Shown one piece after another: positions 17,522 through 19,248 of a stretch of 19,248 bases of DNA. Position 1 is the stretch's first letter, and the number at the start of each line of letters is the position of its first letter. The position numbers were made by a program, and so were the translations under genes. Source of the stretch: Stramenopiles sp. TOSAG23-2 (lineage: Eukaryota > Sar); assembly GCA_900128395.1 (NCBI GenBank), contig LT649587.1, positions 1-19,248 of the forward strand. Reading direction: 5' to 3'. The notes under the pieces are model-generated. The model did not search any database. It was not told the origin of the DNA and saw only the letters and a program-made list of their open reading frames with translations.

Positions 17522-18976
17522 GTATTAGAGTATGAGCAAGCAAGAAAAGCAATAGACGGCCTTGTAGTGGCTGTAATGGATAGAAACAAAGGAGAACTAA
17601 CAATAGAATGCCCGTGTGCATACTACAACAATTTAAATAAAATGTTCAACGACGAAATTATAAATAAAACCAAAGATGAAGTAAAAAAACTAGTAATGGA
17701 AAAATACAACCCTTTTAAAAAAATAGCAACACTAAGAAAATATACGTACTACAATAAAAAACAATATACCACAAACATATCGAGACATGCGTATGTAGTA
17801 AGAAAAAACAAGGATGCAATGCGAGTACGACCTGTAGTACCACGATGTGGAACACCGTGGGAAAATATAGTGAAAATAACAGGAAAAATAATAACATATT
17901 GGATTGAAAATGCGACCATAAAAACGAAAAACTGGCACATGAAAAAAGCAACTGACATTAAACATCATTGGAAAATAGAAAAAACGCGAATCAGTAAGAA
18001 ATATGGTACGAAAACAAGATTTCTAATAAAACCTGGAGACCTGAAATCTTTCTTCACACATTGTCCACATGATCGAGCGATTAAAGCAATAGAATTTCTT
18101 AAATCAAAACAACAAAAAAACAGAACAAATTATTATAAAGTAAGAAGATTCGGAAGTGGTGGAGTATATAACATTAGAAGGAGAGATACCGACACACTTA
18201 AAGGAAAAACATATGCTACAATAACAACAGAGGAAGTGATGAAAATAGCTAAGATTATTACAGATAACCAATACTATATACTAGGTGACGGTGTGAGAAG
18301 ACAATATAAAGGATTTCCAATGGGAGATCAAGCATCACCCCCGTTCGCGAATGCAGATGCCACATACGAATGCGAACAATGGGCAATAAATAATCCAGAA
18401 AGTTTTGAAATAACAGCAGGTATACGGTTCGTTGACGACCTAGTACTTGTTGCAGCATATGAAGAGGGAAACGAAGAATCGAAAGAACATGCACAAAAAA
18501 TACTAGACGACATGTTTAAAGATAGCCAAGTAAACAAGAAGGGGCTATTCGGAAACCCAATACAACTATTACCAGAAGATGCGAATGAAGATGGTTCATT
18601 TGATTTTCTAGAAACCCGTATAAGCTTAATAAATAATGATACAGATCTACATATACGACACCTATCAAAAAATGAAACTGAAATAATAAATGATACAAAA
18701 TTAAAATTGAAAAAAGTAATACCAGCAACAAGCTACAATAGCAGTACAACAAAACGAGGCACATTAATAGGCACACTAATACGAATACATACACAATCAC
18801 CGGATGCACACGAAGACCAGTTTAACGACTTACAACATGCCATACAAATTGCCATGAAAGAGTACCTAATAATGGGATACAAATACAGAGATGTTATGGA
18901 TGCAATAGGGGTACTAAAACAACGAACAATGGATGAACGACTTAATAACATACGCATCATGCAAACAAAATTATAA
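17522..18976 (+). CDS. Reverse transcriptase of a non-LTR/Penelope-like retroelement, probably 5'-truncated
   Basis: The open frame runs from just after a TAG (17519-17521) to TAA at 18974-18976. The first in-frame ATG is at 17576, giving 466 residues. The ~18 codons before it also look coding (QARKAIDGLVVAV), so the true protein probably began further upstream and was cut off. RT motifs, numbered from that ATG: RPVVPRCGTP about 85-94; motif A with D155 in GDLKSFFTHCPHD; motif B PMGDQASPPFAN about 248-259; motif C FVDD with D287-D288; then FDFLET, like the FLD of Penelope-type RTs. No GIY-YIG, APE or REL endonuclease and no RNase H or integrase is seen. Its codons are much richer in A than those of the neighbours, as in retroelement sense strands. 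The catalytic residues are intact and no frameshift is visible inside. Confidence 0.85.
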   Translation, partial: VLEYEQARKAIDGLVVAVMDRNKGELTIECPCAYYNNLNKMFNDEIINKTKDEVKKLVMEKYNPFKKIATLRKYTYYNKKQYTTNISRHAYVVRKNKDAMRVRPVVPRCGTPWENIVKITGKIITYWIENATIKTKNWHMKKATDIKHHWKIEKTRISKKYGTKTRFLIKPGDLKSFFTHCPHDRAIKAIEFLKSKQQKNRTNYYKVRRFGSGGVYNIRRRDTDTLKGKTYATITTEEVMKIAKIITDNQYYILGDGVRRQYKGFPMGDQASPPFANADATYECEQWAINNPESFEITAGIRFVDDLVLVAAYEEGNEESKEHAQKILDDMFKDSQVNKKGLFGNPIQLLPEDANEDGSFDFLETRISLINNDTDLHIRHLSKNETEIINDTKLKLKKVIPATSYNSSTTKRGTLIGTLIRIHTQSPDAHEDQFNDLQHAIQIAMKEYLIMGYKYRDVMDAIGVLKQRTMDERLNNIRIMQTKL

Positions 18977-19248
18977 TTACAATAAACAATAATACAATAA
19001 GGCCCAACAATATCTAAAATAATAATAACAGTATCAGGCCCAACAATATCTAAAAACCAATAATACGTAGTGTTAATATTAGAAAATAAAAACGAGGAGA
19101 CGAAAAAATAGAAAAAAGAAACTTTCAGCACAAAAAAAAGAGGCGTAAGTAAAGATACACAGACTTACACATATATATTAGATACACACACGCATATACA
19201 GAAATACTTATAACTAAAAAGAATAAAAATAAAAAAGAAAAACCAAAG
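18977..19248. other. A-rich 3' flank of the retroelement
   Basis: Very A-rich plus-strand sequence to the window end, with no open frame worth calling. It contains a 20-bp direct repeat (listed separately) and AC/AT simple repeats near 19165-19200. It is likely the element's 3' UTR, though no target-site duplication marks where the element stops. Confidence 0.5.
19000..19055 (+). repeat. 20-bp direct repeat, two copies 36 bp apart
   Basis: The unit AGGCCCAACAATATCTAAAA occurs at 19000-19019 and 19036-19055. It begins 24 bp after the RT stop codon, within the presumed 3' UTR. Short tandem units near the 3' end are common in non-LTR elements and may serve RT recognition of its template; that role is inferred. 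Confidence 0.9.

Noticed and set aside
18733-19131. 132-codon minus-strand ORF at the retroelement 3' end
   Set aside because: Antisense to A-rich coding and flank, giving a Tyr/Ile/Cys/Phe-rich translation without any family feature.
1-19248. tRNA, rRNA, snRNA or CRISPR content
   Set aside because: No T-loop GGTTCRAATCC-type box in a gene-free area, no recognisable U1/U2/U4/U5/U6 core and no regularly spaced repeats were seen. A covariance-model scan was not possible.

Overview
This is strongly AT-rich eukaryotic nuclear DNA, most likely from a free-living, probably marine, protist. It carries a neddylatable CUL3-type cullin, a nucleolar DEAD-box helicase, an ER/Golgi PDI-ERV membrane protein, a lysosomal DNase II, a mitochondrially targeted membrane protein and a eukaryotic retroelement RT. 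All are in long, apparently uninterrupted reading frames with trinucleotide-driven Asn/Asp/Ser runs, and every gene ends in TAA. A DMSP-lyase-like cupin and a phagolysosomal-type nuclease would suit a phagotrophic or mixotrophic marine lineage. The mitochondrial protein reminds me of stramenopile proteins, but the lineage cannot be fixed from this window.

Layout. 1-535: AT-rich intergenic DNA with a perfect 24-bp palindrome. 536-4447 (+): large beta-propeller/helical protein ending in half of a RING-like zinc motif. 4474-6555 (-): Dbp9/DDX56-type RNA helicase, convergent with the first gene and 26 bp from it. 6556-7169: divergent intergenic region with a (TA)n tract, a 41-bp direct repeat and a hairpin. 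7170-8609 (+): DMSP-lyase-like cupin protein. 8610-9032: rearranged DNA. An inverted copy of the last ~200 bp of the cupin gene plus its 3' flank faces the original across a 107-bp spacer, and that spacer contains a 54-bp fragment copied from the helicase gene. 9033-11324 (+): ERV-PDI fusion with a long charged insert. 11999-12733 (-): mitochondrial membrane protein. 12734-13771: intergenic, with a GC-richer island that looks like two exons around a short intron. 13772-16072 (+): cullin-3. 16240-17325 (+): secreted/lysosomal DNase II. 17522-18976 (+): reverse transcriptase frame, probably 5'-truncated, followed by A-rich DNA with a 20-bp direct repeat.

The genes do not form a pathway; this is an ordinary eukaryotic arrangement of independent housekeeping genes. 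The most notable items are the eukaryotic cupin of the DMSP-lyase family with a long helical N-terminal region, and the composite inverted duplication behind it. The duplication could be a real template-switch rearrangement producing a hairpin transcript, or a chimera from whole-genome amplification.
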